Shown here: in pieces, positions 12,026-24,700 of the stretch
Position numbering within the stretch: the first letter of the stretch is position 1
Layout: every line of letters begins with the position of its first letter
NCBI RefSeq assembly: GCF_932526225.1
Contig: NC_064044.1
Location: 8,730,801 to 8,794,800 of the forward strand
Direction: 5' to 3'
DNA from: Nematostella vectensis
Taxonomy: Eukaryota; Cnidaria; Anthozoa; Actiniaria; Edwardsiidae
Length of the DNA: 64,000 bases
Translations under genes and position numbers: made by a program
The notes under the pieces: model-generated
The model's database searches: none
The model's input: the letters and a program-made list of their open reading frames with translations, nothing else
Told to the model about the DNA's origin: nothing

Positions 12026-14902
12026 ATCTTAGCACTGACTGCGAGTTTGAATATTTGGCCAAAATATAGGCACACTAATAACAAAGCGTCGAATTATTTT
12101 TAGTGGTTGCTATCGTGAAAGAAAGCTGCCAACCATCCCCAGGGATCCATGGCCGTTAGGCGGGACCGAGCGGAATGAAATTAAACGTTTCTTTCGTTTC
12201 CGGTCCGAATAGCCGTTACGCCCTGGATCCCAATCTCGTCCCCAGGCTCTTCAGGGTGCTAAGCGTTCGTCGACACCAAAGGAAGTCCCCAGAAGGCTCC
12301 GGGAACAGTGAGAATGTCAGGTTCTTTTCCCGTATGGATACGAAATCCTTTTCCTTGATATGCTTAGAATGAAATGTCTCTTAATGACTGACGTACAGTT
12401 TTTTTTTTAAATTCCCGGACTCGCCACTGCATTGGTACCTTTATCAAGCACCATCTTCACCGATAGAATTTGCGCGAAATTCGAACGTTCGTTATCAGAT
12501 GAACTTGCCCCTCCCTGGGGACATTAGCATGCAGCTTGTGAGTCGCCACGTCAGCTCGCTAGAGTATTTAAGCAGCTCCATAAATAAATTCAAGGCCTTT
12601 TCAGAAATCTACGCAAGCCGGTAACTCACGCAGGATTTTCGACCCTCCTACCTCCCCTTCGGCGACGTAGCACAGAACACAAAGTCTTGCCACTTTTTGC
12701 TGCTTATTGCCTCGTTAAAACCGGTTTCCCATAACTTAATAACGTAGAGGCAATAAGCGGCAAATATATCGGTGACAATGGTTTATTATCCATGGGACAC
12801 GGAGACAAGGCCCTTGTTTCAGTCAGTTTTGCCCCAGGCGTTCTTACCCGGCTATCTAATCGGGTTTCCTATGTTAGTGCTGGCGACTTCACCCCAGACT
12901 CCCAAACTAGCCTGCTTGCCAGACATCATAAAAGAAAAGTCAACTTTCCCACATCTTCCCACAAGTCTTTGCGACGCGCGCATGAAACCGAGGTCAGGCG
13001 TCAAAATTGTTATAACTACAGGCAAGACTACAGGCAAGCTGTAGAAGAACTAGATGGTCTGCTAGGCGTGGTGTTGAAAAGGTATGTTAAACGCCTCTGC
13101 GAAATAGAGTAGTTGGAGCGTTAAAATTGTTAACAAGATGGCAAAGCTTGCTTTTATCCTCGTGCTCGTCTCAAAGAGTTGTGGGGAGATGCGGAAAAGG
13201 TGAATAACTTCTTACAATTTGAAAAGGCTGATCTAGGCGGATCTAGGATTTAGAAAGGGGGGGTTACTTTTTTGAAAGGTTGTCTCGATTTTTTTTAGAT
13301 TTTAAGGAATATATATTTCATGTTACAAAATCTTCTACAAAATTTACATTTATTTTCCCTGTTTGTGAAAATCACGTTACTTATTGAAGTTTTGAATTAG
13401 TAGAGAACCAAAAGCATAACAGCCCCTCTTACTACGGACTGGAACAACACTTAGAAAAATAGTAACGCCATCCGCATTGGTAGCGCTGCAATAAAACGCC
13501 TACAGGCCTCCATTCTGTCGATCGACACTATTACGTATCCTATCGTGCAACCCAGCAAATTTTGCAAAAATCTTCCAGTTTGCGCTCTTTATTTTCGGGT
13601 GCAAGTGCATCAATCACAACACAATTCTAAATGAATTCTGCTGGCGAGTTGTAAAAAACACTTGAAAAGCTCACGGTAAGAACCCAACATATTGCGTGCT
13701 ATTGCAGGCGTGGCAAACGACTATATTCAGTGAGTAAAGGAAGTATCCTTGATAATCGGCGTCTGGTGCTGACTTAGCTATTCCCATAACCTCCTTCGAG
13801 CTCATTTATGAGCCCATATGCCTATTCCCGCGGCAGTTGGTTAAAATCTCATTGTTTGCCAGGGATTCTTGTATCGCTGTTGCTAAAGCTTTGCCAGTGG
13901 GGCATGTTGATAAGTAGTCCTCGTAGCTCCAAGTTTGCTTATCCACTCTACTATGTGCTAGCATAAATTTTCCGGTTGCGCTCCGTGTAGCAAGTGGTAG
14001 GGGGACTCTCCATAAAAGTAGACGATAGGGTGATCGCCCTATCTTTTTAGGACATTCAATTCAACAAACTGCTATAAAATTCTTATGCTTTTGCTACCCA
14101 TTAGAGGGTCTCACCGTAATTTTAGAGCTTAGGATTAGAAATTGCTTCGACCACACCCAATGTGCTATCTTTTAGGGTTAAAAAAGGTTCTTGAAAAGTG
14201 CTTTTCTGTTCCGCCAGTCAGAACATTCTGATTCAAAATGCATGCCTTGTTTCGCCTAGTGCAGTGGCCTGGCTTTCTGTCATGAACATTGTCTGGTTCC
14301 CGTCCAGTGAATAGCATCCAAACACATCCAATTCGGCTATAACAATTTGCAACGATTTATCTTTTTATGTTTAAACACCGCCACTGGATCCGCCACTGCT
14401 TAATATATAAACACATTTCTCTAGCACAAATAGAATATCGAGAAAAGGTAACTTTATTACGACCTATCATTCTATTACAAACAATTTAAACCTCTAGTTT
14501 GTTTCGAGTCGGTAAAACTTTGCCTTTCCATGCCTTGACAAGAACACCTACAAGGATAGGAAGCCATCATCGTCTTGGCGTTCAATAATCCTCACAGCAA
14601 ATTTGTTTCAGTAAATAATTTAATGGTCGAGGCGCAAGGCGATACTCAAAACAAGCTATCTTCTCACAAAGCAGCGACATTCGTGGTCTTAATAATCACA
14701 TCGATGACTTAATAAAAAGATGATCTAGAGTAGCGTTCATACCCCCTAACGAGCAAAGTTACATAAAAACGATCGACTTCACAAAGAGATAAGCGAGTGG
14801 AAAGACGCCTTCGAAGAGATAGTGACTTAACAACGAGATGACTATAAGCAGGCGAGGATGATACATGTGGAAATATCAAAATTGTGCCTAAAATTAGTGT
14901 CT
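12026..14902. other. Gene-free intergenic stretch
   Basis: No open frame here shows a recognisable domain. It contains an imperfect palindrome around 12141-12235, the hairpin at 12699-12761, poly-G and poly-T runs near 13250-13290, and the probable 3' untranslated region of PDIA6 (minus strand) towards 14903. A minus-strand AATAAA (TTTATT at 14453-14458) may be the PDIA6 polyadenylation signal. Confidence 0.5.
12699..12761. repeat. Inverted repeat, 15-bp stem, 33-nt loop
   Basis: GCTGCTTATTGCCTC at 12699-12713 pairs with GAGGCAATAAGCGGC at 12747-12761 with one mismatch. It is probably a small transposon relic; no cloverleaf or internal promoter boxes suggest an RNA gene. Confidence 0.5.
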
Positions 14903-17900
14903 TTATAATTCCTCTTTCTTGGGCTCGTCCTCGTCATCCAAGTCAACGTCTGATAAATCAATGTCCTCCTCCTGTGGGAGCTGTCCATCCTTGCCGTCCC
15001 ATGCCTCAATAGAGGATAGCTCAGGAAGTGAGTCGCCCCTCATGGTTGCAGTTGATCCCCTACCCACAGACACTGTTCTGAGGAACTCATCAATGCCTGT
15101 GCGATCGAAGGACCCTTTCAGAACTGCAAATTTCTTCTTGCGGATGTTGACCGCGACCATGGCAGGGTACCCGAAGCCTCCTACCTCGACAGCTTCCTCC
15201 AGCTTGGGTTGAGCCGCAGCCTCAGACCAGAGCCATCCCCACCTGTTCTTCTTGTACTTCTCTCCCAGCTCCTTCAGGTTGGCTAGGTAGGTGTTGCGCC
15301 CAGAAGCTCCAGAGTCCAAGATGTGTGGAAGGAAAGCGATTACACAGATGGGGTGCTCGTTACAACCCTCCTTTAACACCTCATTACTGATCGCCTGGAT
15401 GACCTCTGGTGGTTCGATGGAGTCTGCAGCCTTGTCCAAGGCATACTGGATGATGTCAGATGCGGTGCGACCTCCTTGGTAGTCCTCAACACTGTGGGAG
15501 TTCTTAATGCCAGCGGCAAATACCTTGATAGTGGGGTAACCCTGTACTTGGTATCGGCTAGCTGTTACGGTGTGCACAGTGGCGTCTAAGGCACCAACTT
15601 TCACTTTGCCTTTTAGTTCAGTGGCAGCCTTAGCCCATTCAGGAGCCAGCCGCTGGCAATGACCACACCTAGGAAAAAATCCTGAGCATTAATTCCATCA
15701 TTTTAAGTTGAGACTTTAACTTCTATTGCAACTACACTGCATCAAGAATTCTTTTACACCCATACCAAGGAGCAAAGAATTCCACAAGCCACAAATCCTT
15801 GCTGTTGAGAACCTCCTTCTCAAAGTTGGTATCAGTAAGCTCAACAACATCCTCCTTGTTGCCACCACTGCCGCCACGTCGACCGCCACCGCCTGAGCTG
15901 CTGCGCCCACCCCCAGACATTCTCTGCGACACTGCCTCCTGAGCGGCCCTCATGGCGGCATCCACGATACCCTGGGCTGTTCTCTGGCCTGTTGTGGGTA
16001 AAGAACAGTGAGCATAAAAAGAATGTAACAATTTTGTCATCAGACTTGTGAAGTGCAAAGCTTAGGATCTTTTCCAATGCAATTCAAAATTCCTTGAAGC
16101 ACTGAAATGGCTGTCCAATCATGCCAGTTCTCTGTAAGGTAGGTCCAATTTTAAAAGCACCAAATGTAATTCTGTTAGTTTGAATGGCGGAAGCCAGAAA
16201 CCAGTTTGGTAGTTGGAAATTATTGACAAGTTAGCAGAACATTGACAATTGCAGTGACAATAATGTAGAATATAAACAAAGTAAATTTTCAAACCATCCT
16301 CTCAGACAAAGCTCGTTGTTTGGTCTCACCAGAAGTATAGTAAGAGTTGGATTTTGATCATCATTGAGGATGGTATCATATTTGGATGGCAAATAATTAT
16401 TTAGATTTAATTTTGAATTAACAATATTATTATCCATGTATTATTAACAGAAGGCCAATCACACCCTCTTTTTTTATTAAACTGCTGTATTTTCAAATGT
16501 AAACAATAGCAAAGGAGTGGCTGGCATTCTTGAATGCTTTTCCATCAGCAATGGAAAGTGTGGCAGTAAAGAGTATTTGTCTTGCACATGCTATGGCCCT
16601 GAATGGTATACAAGTATTCTATGTTTATTTTCAATTTGATAGGGTATATTTTTTTAAAGATAACTTTGCCTAATATTACAGTTACAGTATCTAAGTGTCA
16701 TACCATTGTAGTCTTGAGGGGAGTTTTTGTTGGCTCCAAAGATCTGTAAAAACACACGAACATACAGTGAGTACTGTTTTCCTAATGATCAAGGTAGCCT
16801 TGAGAATATAATGGGTTGAATGATAACAGTTCTCAAGGTTACAAAAAGGAATAAAGGTGTGTGAAAACATATCACCAGCATTCTTGTACAATATTTTTGT
16901 GCAATAATGTAACTTAATTTATTCCTATTAAGGATAGGAGAGGACAGGGCCCTTTTTACCTTGATAGTTGGAAACCCTCTGATGTTATAGGGCCCACCAA
17001 CAGACTGGTGTACATCCATGTCAACAGCACCAACTTTGACAACACCCTGAAATTGACAATATCTTTTATTATGTGATTCAGTGTGTGTTTGGTCAGGGGA
17101 AAGGGGGGGGGGGGGTGTTTGGTGTGTCTAGGGGGGGATCATCTAATTAAGGAAATCACAAAAAAAAACTATCCAAATTGAATAGAAAAAATTGCAAAAA
17201 GTGCCCGTAACATGATAGATATAACCCATCCCATCCTATAAAATGGGCTGTGAAACAAAGGCCTGACGGTTCTGACCTGCTAGGGAGTGTAGATGCATTC
17301 TTCTATTACACTACTTTATACAACAAACATTTTCTAACTTTGACTGAGCTAAGCCGTAACAGTTGTTGCAGGTTACGTCCTACTGACATTCCACTAAAGT
17401 ACCTTGAGTGCTGTTGCCGCCTTCATCCATTCTGGTGCTAGCGCTTTGCAGTGGCCACACCTATAGTAATTACCAATATGGCATGAGATCACTGTGCATC
17501 TTTAACGATACTACATGTGTCCCCCACCCTCCCCACTTGGGCCTGAGTCTTTGACACCATTTTACAGCATTTAATATTATTTTTTGGCCAGCATTATATG
17601 TGGACTGTAAACTGTGAGCACAAGCTGAGAAGAGCTATCAAAACATATTATTTCATATTGTCTAAACACAGGTGCTACTAATAGGGTTTGGTTGATACTT
17701 ATTGTAATTAGAACATTGTGTTGTTAACAGCCTATTGGATAACAAATGAAGGCATTAGTTTCAATCCAAACATATAGAAAATAAGCAAATACCCGAAAAA
17801 GGGAAATATTAAGTATATTAAGAGAACAGAAGAACTATTTTATTTTGGGGGTTAAACTTTATTCATTGAAAAGTTTTCTATTGAATACTGTCTCATGAAA

Positions 17901-18212
17901 GTTTAAAATACTTTTTTCAAATAGTAAAAAAGGATATACGATATTTTTAACGAACACTTACCAAGGGGCATAGAATTCCACCATCCACACTGCATCGTCA
18001 TTAATAACTCGATTATTAAAATTATTTGCAGTTAACTCGACAACATCGGTGCTCGGGCCGTAGAGAGCTTGTGAACACACAACAAAACCGGCCAGAAAAA
18101 GACCTAAAAATTCCACAACAAAAGTAAAAACACATAAACATGAATAAATATACTGAGAGAACGTACATTAGGGGAGTTTATCGCAAATTTTCTCACCAAT
18201 TGATATGATCAT
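14903..18212 (-). CDS. PDIA6: Protein disulfide isomerase A6 (P5), ER luminal
   Basis: Seven coding exons on the minus strand: 18197-18212, 17962-18103, 17403-17460, 16960-17046, 16704-16743, 15766-15988 and 14903-15668. They total 1332 bp, giving 443 residues against 440 in human. ATG is at 18212. The first ~20 residues are a hydrophobic signal peptide. Two thioredoxin domains carry APWCGHC active sites (cysteines at about residues 54/57 and 190/193, both redox pairs intact), separated by a Gly/Ser/Arg-rich linker. A redox-inactive third domain and an acidic tail follow. The C-terminus is KEEL, a KDEL-type ER-retention signal. The enzyme forms, breaks and isomerises disulfides in nascent secretory proteins. 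In both domains the W-C-G-H-C is split by a phase-2 intron after the second base of the W codon. It is head to head with the PHF20-like gene. Confidence 0.95.
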
Positions 18213-18308
18213 TGTATCGCACGCCAAGTTAGAATAGTGGAATTACGTGTAATTTGAAGGACGAGTTTTTCGAGTGAAAGAGTTCCACAGTCGAATAGAG
18301 CGGCCCTC

Positions 18309-18327
18309 CGTGTCTCGCTCTGATTGG
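18309..18327 (-). promoter_or_regulatory. ER stress response element-like site upstream of PDIA6
   Basis: On the minus strand the sequence reads CCAAT, nine bases, ACACG. The ERSE consensus is CCAAT-N9-CCACG, bound by NF-Y plus ATF6 or XBP1, so there is one mismatch in the second half. It lies about 100 bp upstream of the PDIA6 start codon, where an unfolded-protein-response element would be expected for this gene. Confidence 0.5.
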
Positions 18328-18701
18328 TCAAGAAAGGGGTCTTCTCTTTTGAGAAACCGCTGACTGGAGCTTTCAACCGGGCTTCCTGTGTTTAGTGTCG
18401 ATTGTCGCTCTTTACGCTCCTATCGATTTACGTCCCGTTTGTTCCCTAAAGGTCCCCGCATTTTCCATGTCCCTCGTGCATTTTGTTTGCTCTCAGCATG
18501 CTTTACGTTCCTAGCGAACGTCATTCCCGGTTCCCTGCAATTCTCTCGAAATTGTCCTAAACATGGACGAATGTATACAGCTAGGGTTTCATGCTGTATC
18601 GAATGGAGTACCAGGGAGCTAAGATTTTGCACGGAAAGTGATCGCTTGTAGTGTTTGTTTGTAAAGAAAGCGCGAAAGGGTCTACGCTCCCCGGGATCAA
18701 C

Positions 18702-21700
18702 ATGTCGACGAGTGGTTCACCTCCGAAGAAAATTCACTTCGAGGTGGGAGCGAAGCTGGAAGCAATGGATTATACCCAGAACTGGTGAGAATTGAGTATA
18801 TTTATAATCCGGTCTATACCTTGACTTGAGAACGTTGTTCGGCCTTGCGTTTGGATGTGTCTTGTCGAATCTTTCTCCAAAGGCGGTAACTTCAAAATAC
18901 CCGCTCTCTTCGCCAAGAAACTTCGCGCGTTGTGTTGTTCGATGGAATTATCAAAGATTCGAGAGATGGCGGTGAACTTTAGCTCTTCCATCCCCGACAG
19001 TCGATTAACGATTGCATGTGCTCTATAGTTGTTACATGATCAGTCTTCTTTGTAATTTTGAATCGTGCTTTTCTCTTTGTTTTGTTTGATTATGTTCGTA
19101 TTGCCTCAAATATCGTGTTTCAGGTAAAATTTTGCCGAGTTTGATAGACGATCAAAGGTTTTTTTTATAAAAATAAAACTTGGTTCAGTTCTATGATAAA
19201 AAGATTTCGGGAAAGAAACTATATTTTCGTGTTGATTATTGTTCCCCAAAAACATGCGGCCATGGTGGTAAAATTTATCCGATTATTTGCACACGAAATA
19301 TAATTTTTATAAGTCTGAAAATTAAAGGAACAAGAAAGACGATAAATTTTGTGGATTGTTTTTTTCGCGTTTCTTGCAAAACACAAATTGTTCGCTGTTT
19401 CAATGCTAAATTTAGCTTGTACGTCATAAGGCATTATGCATGCGCCTGAAAATGATCAAATATCGTTTGTTACTACATGTTTGCTACAATAAACTCTTTC
19501 TCATTTGCTTCCATTCAATAGCCACCCAGTAAATTTTTGCTCAGTGTTAAAAGTTCTTGTGAGCTGAAGAATGTTTCACAGTATTATCTTGTGTACTTAA
19601 AATTTCTGTGGAAATTTCCATTTTTTCGTTAATTGAGCTCACATTATTGAGCTGAAGTCAAACAGTTAGGTTGTAATAAGAATTATTGGAACACCCCCCC
19701 CCCCCCCTCTCCCTCTGTATCTCGGAGGTTTATTTACCAATATAGTGGACTAGGTTCCCATCCTAGTTTGTAATGAAAGTTAAACGCTTGTTGACTTAGG
19801 ACTTTATCAACACCTTTCTGTCACATCCTGGAAAAATATAATTCTCCTAATTCTTTAAAGCTTTGAACAATTTTTTTGTAAAGTTACTGTCCTGTATTTT
19901 GTAGGTACCCCGCTAAAATCTGCCGTGTTGATAGCCACGGGAAGAAGGCGTTAATCCATTTTGAAGGGTGGAACCATCGTTTTGATGAGTGGATTGCTTT
20001 TAATAGTGAACGGCTGAGACCTCACCGTGGTGGCCACTTGGAGCACAAAGAGGAGAAAACACAACAAGTGAGTCATCCCATTGCATTTCTGGTAGATACA
20101 GTAGCTGCTAATGATTTTGAGGCTTGCATACAGTACTCTGGTTCCTACTCGTGATAAACTTTTTTAAATTTTTATTTTGAATATTGAAATATCTTATCTT
20201 TTTGAAAAATATCACTATTCATAGATTATTTCATGCTTTAGCAATAAAAGGAACCCTATTTTACTATAGGCTGGGTTGAATTTCACAAAAATTAAGTGGA
20301 TTTTGTTTGCTAGAGTGGAACCTGGATTTTACAATACTGGATTTTAAAATAACCTCGATTTTACAATGACATTCCTTTCTCCCCGCGGAAATACAGTGAA
20401 ATGTATGAGAAATTACCTTGATCTAATGATATTGGATACAACAATATTCTCGATTTTACGATACAAAACTAGTCTCCCAAGCAATTTTAACCTCAATACA
20501 ATGATATTACTAATTTTGTCTATCAACAAAGAGAGAAAAACTCAAGACACCACACACATACAGTACAGTACATTGATTTTCTTGACTTGAAAGATCTTGT
20601 TAAATGCAGATTACAGTTTACAGAGAGTAACTGTACAGTCTTACACAGGGTAAAGTTACAATATCACTATTTTGTAAAAAATCTTTCTAACAATACCTTG
20701 ATTATACGATACATTTTCTTTCTCCGGAGGCACATCGTAAAATCCAGGTTCCACTGTACTGAAAATTGAATTTTTTGCTGTTGTAAAAGTTTTGTTACAC
20801 TAGTGGGATCCAGATTAATTACACATCAAGTCGGTGCATGGGGGCTTAAAGTTTTTCTTGGGTTATGTTTTTATTCCTTTAATACAATTTATCAGGTGTT
20901 TATACAAGAGAACTTTGGCTCAAGTCAAACTCATGTACTATATGTAATACTCTTTAAGCTAGCCTCTGACTCTCTCCTAATGGCAGATTATTAAGTAGTC
21001 TGTGGCCTACATGAAATGTTCAATGTAACTGTAATGGTGATGAGAGTTTATATGAGCTTGTAACAGCTAGTACAGTTAGTACTCTATCAACTCAAATCTT
21101 TGGCATCAGATATGTGTAGTCATCTTTGGCCTCATTGCACTCCACTTAAACATAGACCCGATTGTTTTGTACAGTATGCTTTATGATATGATTGCGATAT
21201 TAAGGATATATCAATTGTAGCATGAAAAGTGGAAATTGCTTTAGGGCAATGGGTATGTTGTTTGGATCCTTATTTTTATTGCCTTTTTTAAAAAAACAAA
21301 GTATTCTAACCTTCTGTAAGTTCTAAATTAATGCATGATACATGTTTCAATATTTGAATCAATCAAAATACCCAAATTGTTTTGCTTGCTAACAAGAATA
21401 TTGAATACAGTACACCAAAAACTTCTGTATTTCCTGGCGTATGCACCATTTTACTGCCAAAAAAAGGGGTGTGCATTATACGCGGAACTCGTTGTTCTTA
21501 GTATGATAAAAAGCGGAAATCAATAAGAAAATGTGGCGATCCCATTGCTTAGAAATAACAAAGTAAAAGGTATTCCAACTGAAAAATATCTTTAATTACC
21601 TCGTGTTTTTTGTAAGAAAATAAGCCCAAAAACTCGCCAGAAAAACAGCAATTATTTATGCTTCCTTTGCGATTTTCTTGTTTTCTGCCTTGTTAGAATT

Positions 21701-24700
21701 TACTCGACCCAGTCTCTTTGCGCCTTGTCCAAAATGGTGGTAATCGCAGTGAACAAACACAAGCTCCCATTTCGATGTTCCATGTGAAAATACAAATGTC
21801 AGCGATGAGTATAACAGCTTTACAGTTGTGCTAAGATGCGCTGCTTATGCCTAAGAGGTTCAAAGTGATTATCACCTTCAAGTTCAGATGTAGAAAAGCA
21901 TTTACCGTACTTATGTATAAATATAATGAATTGTGATTCTGAACATTTATCTCATCTTTATACTTCTATTTCTTTTTTGGTTGTTTCTCATTTTCTTGTT
22001 TTTTCTATTGGGGTGCATATGATATGCGGGTTTTTAAAATTTTGTTTTAAAAGGCCCTGAAAATTGGGGTGCGGATTATACGCAAGTGCACATTATACGC
22101 CGGGAAATACGTTACTCGTATCTGGCAAATTTTTGTCTTGAATAAGACTACTGAATTTAGTCTTCCCTGAGGAAGTCTTATCAAAGATGAAAAATTGTAA
22201 GAGTTGAGTACCAGTTTTTAGTGAACCATGTTGAAATATTAGACAAACACTGCTCATTAAAGCCACATTGTCACCAGTTTACTACTTCTGAGGTCCGACG
22301 GAAACCTCAAACGTTTAAAGACAAAAGAATCTATTAAAATCCGGGATATTAAACAGGCCATCCGCTCTAAATTATCAATCACATCCTCAAAGAAACTTCC
22401 AATAAACACACTGCTTTCAATATTTTAGAATATTTTTCGCGTTTTCCGTTAAAAATTATCAGAGATTGTTACGTAATCGACCGGAAGAAAACTGGTGACA
22501 ATGCAGCTTTAAGCTAACAATAAACAATGTTCATAACCAGATGTAATTTTTAGTCAGTGGTAATAATGATAAAACGGTGATGATTTTTTAATTTTTTTAG
22601 CCTGACAAGGCAGAATTATAAAAGGTTTCAGCAACACAAGAATTACTACACACATTTAGTAAACAATTGAGGCGAATTGTCTAAGCAGAGGCGCTGACTC
22701 AATGTGTACATTCAATTCACACCTACAATGGAACCTGCGTTTTACGACATGCCTTGGGAGAAAAAAAATGTGTCATAAAATCGAGGTATCGCTGCAAAGA
22801 GGTCCTCAATTTTATGATATAAAGAAAAATCTGTTAAAAATTTATAAAAAATAATAGTTGTAGCGAGGTCGGATTAATTATCCACTTTTACAAAATAATA
22901 ATGTTGTAACTATACTATACAGTTTCTCTCTGTAATACTGTAGTCTGTATGTATACTCTCTTTTTTATAAGAACATTTAATTTTCAGTTGAGGTTGTGCC
23001 GTTCTTATAAGGATGTCCTAAAATTTTTTAGTGTATATCAGAATATGATATCCAATAAATCATTGGGACAAGAATTACACAAATGATCCAAAGGTTGTTA
23101 TTGTCAACACAATTTGATTCTGCATGTTAGAACCCATCACACTAACAAAACAATACTTTGCTGCTATTGAGCCTCAGCATTTTCTTAAAACTTAAAATAT
23201 CAGGATAGACATTCTTATAAAAATGGTGCATATAAAAAAGAGATTAGTTTTATTAATGGGATTTTGTTGCTCTCTATTTATTTCACATAATCTTTTCAGA
23301 ACAAAAAACAATTTACACAACAGTATTTTTAATGTCTTTATCCTACTAGTATCATTAACCCATGTATATTCTATTGTTTGCATAAGTTATTTTATCTAGC
23401 CCTTACTGATGCATCCCCTGGCTTGTTGTGATTATTTTGCTCCTTTATAAAACTTTCCCCACATGATACTAGTACTTGATATCCCCACGTATTATCATGT
23501 ATTATCATGCAAATTCCCTTGCCACATGCATAGTATGTAACAGGCATCAACAATTGATGAGCTCTTTATCCACCCTGAAACCTATTGCTGTTTACCCACT
23601 AAATTTTGTAAGACCGTAATCTATGTTTTTTTATTTCTTTTCCGCTGTCTTCTTGCGCTTGCCGTGTCTACGATAGCAAGATGTTTGCGACTACAAGGTT
23701 GATATTATTCTATCCTCTCATAAATTTAAACATTTTATTCATGTATATATATTGTGGTGATGTTTAAAGGGTATTACTATATGTGATTTATGTATCAGTT
23801 TTATGTTGTGAAGTGTTCCCCTTGAGTGATTATTTCAAAATGTTATTTAGATTCTATACATATAATTTTAGCATTTGATGGTCTATTGCTTTTACTTGAA
23901 TGTATTAGATTAGTCGAGACTAGTGATTTTCAGCTATTAAACAATTTGCATTTCTATAATAATTTCTTGAGTGGTCTGGTCAGTTTAGAAGTCCATGCAT
24001 TAATATATATTTCCAGATTGTTCTTCTTGTTCTGACTGCCCAAGGTGTGACTGGACTTATTGAATACTCTTTGGACTAGAGGCTATTGGAATCTATGCTA
24101 GCCAAAAACACTGTTTGTTTCAAATAATCCCTTGTGTTTTTCATATTAGATTTTCTAAGATTAATAATGTGTACATGTCAAGCAAAGCTCATGATTACTT
24201 TATTTGTGACTGTGAAACCTATTTTGTCCTTTAAGAGTTTAGTTTTATCAAATAACAAGCAATTTTCTTTTTTATTGTTTCGATGTTTAAAAGGAAAGGT
24301 TTACTGTATATTTGTATAGAAGCAGTTATTTAGAAAATCAGGTACTAGCATGCCAATAACACTGAACAAAAATGATGATGCCAAACTGTAAAGTATACTA
24401 TTTAAGCTGTATGTTTAGTGTTTTTGTTACCAATGTTACAAAACGTTTCATTAAATAGAGTGACAACGTTTTATAATCATTGTCAAAACATCTTTTTACA
24501 TGTGTCCTCTCTGCTGTTTTTTTTTTTATGGGAAATGCTTTTCAGAAAAACTAGACAAGGCAATAGAATACAAATCCTGCAAAAAGGACCTAAACAATAA
24601 CAACGAACTGTGTTATTATTTAGTTAGTATTATACATAGATGAACATTATTCTAGAAATGTTTTAATGATAGCAATTTTTAAAGTTGTGATTTTTTGGTT

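Noticed and set aside
12792-13112. 106-codon plus-strand open frame
   Set aside because: No recognisable motif, no neighbouring splice-compatible exon, and it sits in transposon-rich intergenic DNA; the evidence is too weak to call a gene.
15751-15766. Alternative PDIA6 donor GTGTAA that would insert Tyr-Gly before the second active site
   Set aside because: The donor GTATGG five bases upstream restores the exact APWCGHC active site seen in all P5 proteins and in domain 1 of the same gene.
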